From Streptomyces cahuitamycinicus (GTDB taxonomy: Bacteria; Actinomycetota; Actinomycetes; Streptomycetales; Streptomycetaceae): a stretch of DNA of 58,444 nucleotides. Made by a program: the position numbers and the translations under genes. A model generated the notes under the pieces. That model was not told the DNA's origin, made no database searches, and was given only the letters and a program-made list of their open reading frames with translations. The first letter of the stretch is position 1. Each line of letters begins with the position of its first letter. Positions 28,365-35,803 of this stretch are shown here, in pieces. The DNA is taken from positions 1-58,444 of the forward strand of contig NZ_POUC01000007.1 of NCBI RefSeq assembly GCF_002891435.1, read 5' to 3'.

Positions 28365-30197
28365 TTGTCGACCGCCATCCTCACCGGCCAGCCGGTCCCC
28401 GGATCGTCGATCGAGGCCGACCTGCGGTCCCTCGGGTTCGACCTCCGGATCGCGACCGACGCCGCCGAGGCCGAGACCCTCCTCGCCGAGGTGCCGGGCG
28501 ACGAACGGGTCGCCCTGGTCGACGCCCGCTTCGTGGGGCACGTGCACGCCCTGCGCCTCGGCCTCACCGACCCCCGCTTCCCGCTCGCCGCGATCCCCGG
28601 AGCCGTCACGGCCCAGCCCGCAGGCCGCCAGGCCCTGACCCGGGCCATGGCCCGCGAGAACTCCGCCGGTGGCGGCACCACGCTGGTCGACAGCAGCCTC
28701 GCCGACCGCATCCGCACCGCCCTCGACGCCGACGGCACCGCAGTGCACCGCCCCGAGCTGGGCAGCCTCGTCGCCGCCGTCCCCGCCGACCCGCAGGCCC
28801 GCAACGAGGCCCGGCAGGCGGTGGCGGACGTCGACGACGAAGCCGTACGCCTGAAGTCGGCCGTGAAGTCCCGCGACGGCTTCTTCACCACCCACTGCAT
28901 CAGCCCCTACTCCCGCTACATCGCCCGCTGGTGCGCCCGCCGCGGCCTGACCCCGAACCAGGTCACCACCGCCTCGCTGCTCACCGCCCTCATAGCTGCG
29001 GCCTGCGCGGCCACCGGCACCCGCGGCGGCTTCGTCGCGGCAGGCGTCCTGCTGATCGCGTCCTTCGTGCTGGACTGCACCGACGGCCAGCTCGCCCGCT
29101 ACTCCCTGCAGTACTCCACGCTCGGCGCCTGGCTGGACGCCACCTTCGACCGGGCCAAGGAGTACGCCTACTACGCGGGCCTCGCGCTGGGAGCCGCCCG
29201 CGGCGGCGACGACGTCTGGGCGCTGGCCCTCGGCGCGATGGTCCTGCAGACCTGTCGGCACGTCGTGGACTTCTCCTTCAACGAGGCCAACCACGACGCC
29301 ACCGCGCTCTCCGAAATGTCGCTGGCCAGCCCCACCGCCGCCCTGTCCGACAAGCTCGACAGCGTCGGCTGGACCGTCTGGGTCCGGCGGATGATCGTCC
29401 TGCCCATCGGCGAGCGATGGGCGATGATCGCCGTCCTGACCGCGGCCACGACTCCCCGCATCACCTTCTACGCGCTCCTCATCGGCTGCGCCTTCGCGGC
29501 CACCTACACCACGGCCGGCCGGGTGCTGCGCTCCCTGACCCGCAAGGCCAGGCGCACCGACCGGGCGGCCGCCGCCCTGGCCGACCTCGCGGACAGCGGC
29601 CCGCTCGCCGAGGGCTTCGCCGAGGCGCTCAGGAAGCCCGCCCGCGGGCTGCCGGGCTTCACCGCCCCCGCCGTCGCCCTCCTGGGCGGCCTCGCCGCCG
29701 TCCTCACGGCGGCCCTGACCGGCTTCGGCGGACCCTGGCCGATCGTCGCCGCGGTCGCCTACGCCCTCACCTCCGGCCTCGCCGTCGCCCGCCCCCTCAA
29801 GGGCGCCCTCGACTGGCTGGTGCCCCCGTTCCTGCGCGCCGCCGAGTACGGCATGGTCCTGGTCCTGGCGGCCCGAGCGGACGTGAACGGAGCCCTTCCC
29901 GCGGCCTTCGGGCTGGTCGCCGCGGTCGCCTACCATCACTACGACACGGTCTACCGCATCCGCGGCGACGCCGGAGCGCCTCCCGCCTGGCTGGTGCGCT
30001 CCATCGGGGGGCACGAAGGGCGGACGCTGCTCGTCACCGTCCTCGCCGCGCTGCTCACCGCCTCGCAGTTCACGGTCGCGCTCACGGCACTGGCCGTGGC
30101 CGTGGCCCTGCTGGTGCTCGTCGAGAGCATCCGCTTCTGGGTCGCCGCCCACCAGGGGGGCGCACCCGCCGTACACGATGAAGGAGAAACCGCATGA
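28365..30197 (+). CDS. CDP-alcohol phosphotransferase fusion (degenerate nucleotidyltransferase-like N-domain, CDP-AP core, DUF5941-like C-domain)
   Basis: A 610-aa membrane enzyme. The first 165 residues resemble a nucleotidyltransferase fold without its catalytic motifs. The CDP-alcohol phosphotransferase core follows, and its full motif is intact: Asp237, Asp240, Gly241, Ala244, Arg245, Gly254, Asp258, Asp262. The lead-in SRDGFFTTHCISPYSRYIAR recalls archaeal IPCT/DIPPS fusions. After several membrane helices, a C-terminal domain (about 420-605, more helices) fits my memory of DUF5941. Start is TTG 28365 with GGGAG 9 nt upstream. It overlaps the next gene (ATGA). It probably joins a CDP-activated polyol to another alcohol; substrates are unknown. 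Confidence 0.82.
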   Translation: MSTAILTGQPVPGSSIEADLRSLGFDLRIATDAAEAETLLAEVPGDERVALVDARFVGHVHALRLGLTDPRFPLAAIPGAVTAQPAGRQALTRAMARENSAGGGTTLVDSSLADRIRTALDADGTAVHRPELGSLVAAVPADPQARNEARQAVADVDDEAVRLKSAVKSRDGFFTTHCISPYSRYIARWCARRGLTPNQVTTASLLTALIAAACAATGTRGGFVAAGVLLIASFVLDCTDGQLARYSLQYSTLGAWLDATFDRAKEYAYYAGLALGAARGGDDVWALALGAMVLQTCRHVVDFSFNEANHDATALSEMSLASPTAALSDKLDSVGWTVWVRRMIVLPIGERWAMIAVLTAATTPRITFYALLIGCAFAATYTTAGRVLRSLTRKARRTDRAAAALADLADSGPLAEGFAEALRKPARGLPGFTAPAVALLGGLAAVLTAALTGFGGPWPIVAAVAYALTSGLAVARPLKGALDWLVPPFLRAAEYGMVLVLAARADVNGALPAAFGLVAAVAYHHYDTVYRIRGDAGAPPAWLVRSIGGHEGRTLLVTVLAALLTASQFTVALTALAVAVALLVLVESIRFWVAAHQGGAPAVHDEGETA

Positions 30198-30946
30198 TCG
30201 GCCTCGTGCTCGCGGCCGGCGCCGGACGGCGTCTGCGCCCCTACACCGACAGCCTTCCCAAGGCGCTGGTGCCGGTGGGCCCCGCGGGCATAGAAGGCGA
30301 ACCCACGGTTCTCGACCTGACCCTCGGCAACTTCGCCGAGATCGGTCTCACCGAGGTCGCGATCATCGTCGGCTACCGCAAGGAGGCCGTGTACGCGCGC
30401 AAGGAGGCCCTGGAGCGGAAGTACGGCCTCAAGCTCACACTCATCGACAACGACAAGGCCGAGGAGTGGAACAACGCCTACTCCCTGTGGTGCGGGCGTG
30501 ACGCCCTCAAGGACGGGGTGATCCTCGCCAACGGCGACACCGTCCACCCGGTCTCCGTCGAGAAGACGCTGCTCGCCGCCCGCGGCGACGGCAAGAAGAT
30601 CATCCTCGCCCTGGACACGGTCAAGGATCTGGCCGACGAGGAGATGAAGGTCGTCGTCGACCCCGAGAAGGGCATGACGAGGATCACCAAGTTGATGGAC
30701 CCCGCCGAGGCCACCGGCGAGTACATCGGCGTGACGCTGATCGAGGGCGACGCCGCCCCCGAGCTGGCCGACGCGCTCAAGGCCGTCTGGGAGACCGACC
30801 CGCAGCAGTTCTACGAGCACGGCTACCAGGAGCTCGTGAACCGCGGCTTCCGTATCGACGTGGCGCCGATCGGCGACGTCAAGTGGGTGGAGATCGACAA
30901 CCACGACGACCTCGCCCGCGGACGGGAGATCGCATGCCAGTACTGA
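30194..30946 (+). CDS. Sugar-phosphate/polyol-phosphate nucleotidyltransferase (LicC/phosphocholine cytidylyltransferase-like)
   Basis: A 250-aa NTP transferase. The nucleotide-binding signature is at the N-terminus (LVLAAGAGRRLRPYT, then PKALVPV), and the metal-binding Asp lies in ILANGDTVHP. The NAYSLWCGRDAL segment resembles LicC-type cytidylyltransferases, whose NAYS loop precedes a similar acidic patch. Flanked by two CDP-alcohol phosphotransferases, it most likely uses CTP and makes the CDP-activated alcohol they consume. The ribosome site AAGGAG lies 7 nt before ATG 30194, which overlaps the previous stop. It ends 13 nt inside the following dehydrogenase gene. Confidence 0.86.
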   Translation: MIGLVLAAGAGRRLRPYTDSLPKALVPVGPAGIEGEPTVLDLTLGNFAEIGLTEVAIIVGYRKEAVYARKEALERKYGLKLTLIDNDKAEEWNNAYSLWCGRDALKDGVILANGDTVHPVSVEKTLLAARGDGKKIILALDTVKDLADEEMKVVVDPEKGMTRITKLMDPAEATGEYIGVTLIEGDAAPELADALKAVWETDPQQFYEHGYQELVNRGFRIDVAPIGDVKWVEIDNHDDLARGREIACQY

Positions 30947-31995
30947 CCCGGCTCATCCCCTCCCCGCTCGTCGTCGACATCCGCCCGGGTGCCCTCGACG
31001 ACCTGGCGTGCGTCCTCGCCGACGAGCGCATCTCGCACTCCGGCCGCCTCGCCGTCGCCGTCAGCGGCGGCTCCGGCGCCAGGCTGCGCGAGCGCATCTC
31101 GCCGAGCATGCCCGGCGCCACCTGGTACGAGGTCGGCGGCGGCACCCTCGACGACGCGGTCCGGCTGGCGAGCGACATAAAGGCCGGCCACTTCGACGCG
31201 GTCGTCGGCCTCGGCGGCGGCAAGATCATCGACTGCGCCAAGTTCGCCGCGGCACGCGTCGGCCTGCCCCTGGTCGCCGTGCCCACGAACCTCGCGCACG
31301 ACGGCCTGTGCTCGCCGGTCGCCACCCTCGACAACGACGCGGGCCGCGGCTCCTACGGTGTGCCGAACCCCATCGCGGTCGTCATCGACCTGGACGTCAT
31401 CCACGAGGCCCCGGTGCGTTTCGTGCGCGCGGGCATCGGTGACGCGATCTCCAACATCAACGCGATCGCCGACTGGGAACTGGCCAACCGCGTCAAGGAC
31501 GAGAAGATCGACGGACTCGCCGCCGCCATGGCCCGCCAGGCGGGCGAGGCGGTGCTCCGGCACCCGGGCGGGGTCGGCGACAACGGCTTCCTCCAGGTAC
31601 TCGCCGAGGCGCTCGTCCTCACCGGCGTCGCGATGTCGATCTCGGGCGACTCGCGGCCGGCCTCGGGGTCGTGCCACGAGATCAACCACGCCTTCGACCT
31701 GCTGTTCCCCAAACGCGCCGCCTCCCACGGCGAGCAGTGCGGTCTCGGCGCGGCCTTCGCGATGTGGCTGCGCGGCGCGCACGACGAGTCGGCGTACATG
31801 GCCGAGGTGCTGCGCCGGCACGGACTGCCCGTGCTGCCGGACGAGATCGGCTTCACGACGGACGAGTTCGTCAAGGCCGTCGAGTTCGCCCCGGAGACCC
31901 GCCCCGGCCGCTACACCATCCTCGAACACCTCGACCTGAACACCGAACAGATCAAGGACGCATACGCCGACTATGTCAAGGCCATCGGTAGCTGA
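30934..31995 (+). CDS. Iron-containing alcohol dehydrogenase family protein (sn-glycerol-1-phosphate dehydrogenase-like)
   Basis: A 353-aa enzyme of the group III dehydrogenase/dehydroquinate-synthase fold. The glycine-rich NAD site is GLGGGKIIDCAKFAAAR near 90, then VPTNLAHDGLCSP. Metal ligands include the Asp of AGIGDAISN and the His residues in GSCHEINHAFD and SHGEQCG. This layout matches glycerol-1-phosphate dehydrogenases (AraM/EgsA). It would reduce dihydroxyacetone phosphate or a related keto-polyol phosphate, giving the alcohol that the cytidylyltransferase activates. ATG 30934 overlaps the previous gene by 13 nt; its stop overlaps the next by 23 nt. Confidence 0.83.
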   Translation: MPVLTRLIPSPLVVDIRPGALDDLACVLADERISHSGRLAVAVSGGSGARLRERISPSMPGATWYEVGGGTLDDAVRLASDIKAGHFDAVVGLGGGKIIDCAKFAAARVGLPLVAVPTNLAHDGLCSPVATLDNDAGRGSYGVPNPIAVVIDLDVIHEAPVRFVRAGIGDAISNINAIADWELANRVKDEKIDGLAAAMARQAGEAVLRHPGGVGDNGFLQVLAEALVLTGVAMSISGDSRPASGSCHEINHAFDLLFPKRAASHGEQCGLGAAFAMWLRGAHDESAYMAEVLRRHGLPVLPDEIGFTTDEFVKAVEFAPETRPGRYTILEHLDLNTEQIKDAYADYVKAIGS

Positions 31996-32752
31996 ACTCC
32001 GCCCCGTCGTTCACCCCGCGGGGGTGAAGGACCGGCGCAGCGGTGAGCACTGGATGGGACGCCTCTACATGCGTGAGGTGTCCCTGCGGGTCGACCGTTA
32101 CCTGGTCAACACCAGGGTCACACCCAACCAGCTCACCTACCTGATGACCGTCTTCGGTGTGCTCGCGGCGCCGGCACTGCTCGTGCCGGGGGTCGCGGGC
32201 GCCGTCCTCGGCGTGGTGTGCGTCCAGATGTACCTGCTGCTGGACTGCGTCGACGGCGAGATCGCGCGCTGGCGCAAGCAGTACTCCCTCAGTGGCGTCT
32301 ACCTGGACCGCGTCGGCGCCTACCTCACCGACGCCGCCGTGCTCACCGGCTTCGGCCTGCGCGCCGCCGACCTGTGGGGCACCGGCCGTATCGACTGGCT
32401 GTGGGCCTTCCTCGGCACCCTGGCCGCCCTCGGCGCCATCCTCATCAAGGCCGAGACCGACCTCGTCGGCGTCGCCCGCCACCAGACCGGCAAGCCGCCG
32501 GTCCAGGAGGCCGCCGCCGAGATGCGTTCCTCCGGCATGGCGCTGGCCCGCAGGGCCGCCGGCGCCCTGAAGTTCCACCGCCTCATTCTCGGCATCGAGG
32601 CGTCCCTGCTGATCCTCGTGCTGGCGATCGTCGACCAGGCCCGCGGTGACCTGTTCTTCTCGCGGCTCGGCGTCGCGGTGCTGGCCGGCATCGCGCTGCT
32701 GCAGACCCTGCTGCACCTGGTGTCCATCCTCGCCTCCAGCAGGCTGAAGTGA
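31973..32752 (+). CDS. Second CDP-alcohol phosphotransferase, with altered fourth Asp
   Basis: A 259-aa membrane protein with about six hydrophobic segments. The CDP-AP motif is present as Asp91, Asp94, Gly95, Ala98, Arg99, Gly108, Asp112, but the position of the fourth Asp, usually the catalytic base, is Ala116; the next acid is Asp120 (LDRVGAYLTD). I recall relatives that also diverge here. It may use another base or bind without canonical catalysis. The lead-in NTRVTPNQLTYL is typical. It overlaps the dehydrogenase gene by 23 nt and the glycosyltransferase gene by 4 nt (GTGA). Confidence 0.85.
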   Translation: MSRPSVAELRPVVHPAGVKDRRSGEHWMGRLYMREVSLRVDRYLVNTRVTPNQLTYLMTVFGVLAAPALLVPGVAGAVLGVVCVQMYLLLDCVDGEIARWRKQYSLSGVYLDRVGAYLTDAAVLTGFGLRAADLWGTGRIDWLWAFLGTLAALGAILIKAETDLVGVARHQTGKPPVQEAAAEMRSSGMALARRAAGALKFHRLILGIEASLLILVLAIVDQARGDLFFSRLGVAVLAGIALLQTLLHLVSILASSRLK

Positions 32753-33630
32753 GCGGCATGAAGGTCGGCGCCGTCATCATCACCATGGGCAACCGGCCCG
32801 AGGAGCTGCGCGCGCTGCTCGACTCCGTCGCCAAACAGGACGGCGACCGGGTCGAGGTGGTCGTGGTCGGCAACGGCTCGCCCGTGCCGGACGTCCCCGA
32901 GGGCGTCCGCACCATCGAGCTGCCCGAGAACCTCGGCATCCCCGGCGGCCGCAACGTCGGCATCGAGGCCTTCGGCCCGGCCGGCCGGGACGTCGACATC
33001 CTGCTCTTCCTGGACGACGACGGACTGCTCGCGAGCCACGACACCGCCGAGCTGTGCCGCGAGGCGTTCGAGGCCGACCCGAAGCTCGGCATCGTGAGTT
33101 TCCGCATAGCCGACCCCGAGACCGGCATCACCCAGCGCCGCCACGTCCCCCGGCTGCGGGCCTCCGACCCGATGCGCTCCTCGCGCGTGACCACGTTCCT
33201 CGGCGGCGCCAACGCCGTCCGCACGAGGGTCTTCGCCGACGTCGGCGGCCTCCCGGACGAATTCTTCTACGCCCACGAGGAAACCGACCTGGCATGGCGG
33301 GCCCTCGACGCGGGCTGGATGATCGACTACCGGTCCGACATGGTGCTGTACCACCCGACGACCGCTCCCTCGCGGCACGCGGTCTACCACCGCATGGTCG
33401 CCCGCAACCGCGTCTGGCTGGCCCGCCGTAACCTCCCCGCGCTGCTCGTCCCGGTCTACCTCGGTGACTGGCTGCTGCTCACCCTGCTGCGCCGGCCCTC
33501 CCGCAGCGCGCTGCGGGCCTGGTTCGGCGGATTCCGCGAAGGCTGGACCACCTCGTGCGGGCCCCGCCGGCCCATGAAGTGGCGTACGGTGTGGCGGCTG
33601 ACCCAGCTGGGCCGGCCCCCCGTCATCTGA
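32749..33630 (+). CDS. Family 2 glycosyltransferase
   Basis: A 293-aa GT-A enzyme. It starts with GAVIITMGNRPEELRALLDS, carries the acidic triad in LFLDDDG (Asp89-91) that binds metal and sugar nucleotide, and has HEETDLAWRALDAGW, the acceptor-side ED-like motif of inverting GT2 enzymes of the rhamnosyl/galactofuranosyl type. A C-terminal amphipathic or hydrophobic stretch (PALLVPVYLGDWLLLTLL) likely touches the membrane. GTG 32749 overlaps the previous stop; ATG 32758 is an alternative. It probably glycosylates the phospholipid or polymer made by this operon; galE next door hints at galactose. Confidence 0.88.
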   Translation: MSGMKVGAVIITMGNRPEELRALLDSVAKQDGDRVEVVVVGNGSPVPDVPEGVRTIELPENLGIPGGRNVGIEAFGPAGRDVDILLFLDDDGLLASHDTAELCREAFEADPKLGIVSFRIADPETGITQRRHVPRLRASDPMRSSRVTTFLGGANAVRTRVFADVGGLPDEFFYAHEETDLAWRALDAGWMIDYRSDMVLYHPTTAPSRHAVYHRMVARNRVWLARRNLPALLVPVYLGDWLLLTLLRRPSRSALRAWFGGFREGWTTSCGPRRPMKWRTVWRLTQLGRPPVI

Positions 33631-33737
33631 CAAGCTCGTATCCGGCGATACCCGGGAGCCTCCGGGCCTACCCTGGCCCCCGGCTCATGCCAGACCCCGG
33701 CACAGGCCGAGCATCTCGAAGACGAAAGTTTCCACTA

Positions 33738-34667
33738 GTGAGTGAGACAACGCACGACGCCACGGTCGCCGTGAGCGCGCCCGCGGCGCCCGACGAGGGC
33801 CTCACGGCGAAGGAACTCGCCGCCAAGCACGGGCTGACCGTGAGCGGCGCCCGGCCGTCCCTCATCGAGTACGTCCGTCAGCTGTGGGACCGGCGGCACT
33901 TCATCCTCGCCTTCTCCCGCGCGAAGCTGACCGCCCAGTACAGCCAGGCCAAGCTCGGCCAGCTGTGGCAGGTGGCCACGCCGCTGCTGAACGCCGCCGT
34001 GTACTTCTTCATCTTCGGGCTGCTCCTCGAGGCCGACCGGGGCATGGAGCGCGAGGTGTACATCCCGTTCCTGGTGACGGGCGTGTTCGTGTTCACCTTC
34101 ACGCAGAGCTCGGTGATGGCGGGCGTGCGCGCGATCTCCGGCAACCTCGGCCTGGTCCGCGCCCTGCACTTCCCCCGGGCCTCGCTGCCGGTCTCCTTCG
34201 CGCTGCAGCAGCTCCAGCAGCTGATGTTCTCGATGATCGTGCTGTTCGCCATCACGGTCGGCTTCGGCCACTACCCGGACCTGTCCTGGCTGCTGATCGT
34301 GCCGGTGCTGGTCCTGCAGTTCTTCTTCAACACCGGCCTCGCGCTGATCATGGCCCGGGCGGGGGCCAGGACCCCCGACCTGGCGCAGCTGATGCCGTTC
34401 GTGATGCGGACGTGGATGTACGCCTCCGGCGTGATGTTCTCCATCCCGATCTTCCTGGCGGACAAGCCGGCCTGGATCGCGAACGTCCTGCAGTGGAACC
34501 CGGCCGCCATCTACATGGACCTGATGCGCTTCGCCCTCATCGACGACTACAGCTCGAAGTTCCTCCCGGACCACGTGTGGGCGGCCGCGGGCGCCTGGGC
34601 CGTGCTCTTCGCTCTGGGCGGCTTCGTGTACTTCTGGAAGGCGGAGGAGAGGTACGGCCGTGGCTGA
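33738..34667 (+). CDS. ABC-2 type transporter permease (Wzm/TagG-like polysaccharide export)
   Basis: A 309-aa inner-membrane protein with a cytoplasmic N-terminus, then six hydrophobic segments. The region RAKLTAQYSQAKLGQLWQV before the first helix is the gate/coupling helix typical of Wzm, TagG and KpsM exporters. It pairs with the ATPase encoded 8 nt inside its end, together forming an exporter for lipid-linked glycans or teichoic-type polymers. GTG 33738 is the start nearest the conserved region. A short palindrome GTATC-CGGC-GATAC at 33638-33651 lies in the 107-bp gap before it, so the transporter pair may have its own promoter. Confidence 0.9.
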   Translation: MSETTHDATVAVSAPAAPDEGLTAKELAAKHGLTVSGARPSLIEYVRQLWDRRHFILAFSRAKLTAQYSQAKLGQLWQVATPLLNAAVYFFIFGLLLEADRGMEREVYIPFLVTGVFVFTFTQSSVMAGVRAISGNLGLVRALHFPRASLPVSFALQQLQQLMFSMIVLFAITVGFGHYPDLSWLLIVPVLVLQFFFNTGLALIMARAGARTPDLAQLMPFVMRTWMYASGVMFSIPIFLADKPAWIANVLQWNPAAIYMDLMRFALIDDYSSKFLPDHVWAAAGAWAVLFALGGFVYFWKAEERYGRG

Positions 34668-35439
34668 GCAGAAGCAGGACGCGCGCGTCCCCACCGTCGT
34701 CGCGGACGATCTGCACATCGTCTACCGCGTCAACGGCGCCAAGACCGGCAAGGGCAGCGCCACCGCCGCCCTGAGCCGCATCATCAAGCGGGGCGAGGAG
34801 CGGGGCGTGCGCAAGGTGCACGCCGTGCGCGGCGTCTCCTTCGTGGCGTACCGCGGCGAGGCCATCGGCCTGATCGGCTCCAACGGCTCCGGCAAGTCGA
34901 CCCTGCTGCGGGCCATCGCCGGTCTGCTGCCCGCCGAGCAGGGCAAGGTCTACACCGACGGCCAGCCCTCGCTGCTCGGCGTCAACGCGGCCCTGATGAA
35001 CGACCTCACCGGCGAGCGCAACGTCATATTGGGCGGGCTCGCCATGGGGATGTCCCGTGAGGAGATCAAGGAGCGCTACCAGGACATCGTCGACTTCTCC
35101 GGCATCAACGAGAAGGGCGACTTCATCACCTTGCCCATGCGCACCTACTCCTCGGGAATGGCGGCCCGGCTCCGCTTCTCCATCGCCGCGGCCAAGGACC
35201 ACGACGTCCTGATGATCGACGAGGCCCTGGCCACCGGCGACCGGAAGTTCCAGAAGCGCTCCGAGGACCGCATCCGGGAGCTGCGCAAGGAAGCGGGCAC
35301 GGTGTTTCTGGTCAGCCACAACAACAAGTCCATCCGCGACACCTGCAACCGCGTCCTGTGGCTGGAGCGCGGCGAGCTGCGCATGGACGGCCCCACCGAC
35401 GAGGTGCTCAAGGAGTACGAGAAGTTCACGGGCAAGTAG
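34660..35439 (+). CDS. ABC transporter ATPase (Wzt/TagH-like polysaccharide export)
   Basis: A 259-aa ATPase. Walker A is GSNGSGKST (73-81), the signature is YSSGMAARL, Walker B is VLMIDEAL (near 183), and the switch His is in VSHNNKSIRDTC. The TYSSGM sequence and the insertion VRKVHAVRGVSFVAYRGE are typical of the Wzt/TagH branch. It ends soon after the ATPase fold and has no C-terminal carbohydrate-binding domain, so export does not depend on a Wzt-type end-cap signal. GTG 34660 overlaps the permease by 8 nt. A hairpin terminator follows. Confidence 0.92.
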   Translation: MAEQKQDARVPTVVADDLHIVYRVNGAKTGKGSATAALSRIIKRGEERGVRKVHAVRGVSFVAYRGEAIGLIGSNGSGKSTLLRAIAGLLPAEQGKVYTDGQPSLLGVNAALMNDLTGERNVILGGLAMGMSREEIKERYQDIVDFSGINEKGDFITLPMRTYSSGMAARLRFSIAAAKDHDVLMIDEALATGDRKFQKRSEDRIRELRKEAGTVFLVSHNNKSIRDTCNRVLWLERGELRMDGPTDEVLKEYEKFTGK

Positions 35440-35453
35440 CCCGAATGCGGACA

Positions 35454-35484
35454 GGGCCCCGACGGAACTGCTCCGGCGGGGCCC
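35454..35484 (+). terminator. Hairpin terminator of the phospho-glycan/ABC operon
   Basis: Arms GGGCCCCG (35454-35461) and CGGGGCCC (35477-35484) pair perfectly; the right arm also lies in a local palindrome at 35476-35487. It starts 14 bp past the ATPase stop and separates this operon from the hopanoid operon. Confidence 0.7.
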
Positions 35485-35489
35485 CGCGT

Positions 35490-35737
35490 CTGCAAAGGAA
35501 ACGTCAACTCCGGCCCATCTCAGGAATCTTGGGGCCAATCGGTGTGTTCTCGTGATGTGCGGTACACCCTGACGAACCGTCTCGCGTTGTACAACGTAAG
35601 CTGTACCGGTCCCGAAACACGGCAATCAGGGCCATAATGCGCGACACCGCTCGTCGGGCCTCCGTGCGGACGGCCGGGCGGCGTGTCCGAAATAGTGTGT
35701 ATTGGGTCGGCAGTGTAGAACGGGAGATGTGACGGCG
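35490..35737 (+). promoter_or_regulatory. Promoter and leader region of the hopanoid operon
   Basis: This gene-free stretch is locally less GC-rich than its surroundings. It holds a perfect 12-bp palindrome CGTTGTACAACG (35585-35596), flanked by CGGTACA (35560-35566) and its mirror TGTACCG (35602-35608): three related GTAC-centred sites. CATAAT at 35633-35638 is a good -10 candidate without a clear -35. Together these look like a regulated promoter just upstream of the first hopanoid cistrons. Confidence 0.5.
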
Positions 35738-35803
35738 ATGGCTTCGGAAACTCCCCAGCTCCACGCAGCACGTGCCGTCCCCGCGCCGGGCAGCCGGCGG
35801 TGA
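35738..35803 (+). CDS. Possible 21-aa upstream ORF coupled to hpnC
   Basis: ATG 35738 opens a 21-codon frame (MASETPQLHAARAVPAPGSR, then one more Arg) whose TGA at 35801-35803 overlaps the hpnC GTG at 35800 (GTGA). GTG 35729 is an in-frame alternative start, with GGGAG upstream. hpnC itself has no clear ribosome site, so reading through this frame could deliver ribosomes to it. In such GC-rich DNA, open frames arise easily by chance, so the support is modest. Confidence 0.3.
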   Translation: MASETPQLHAARAVPAPGSRR

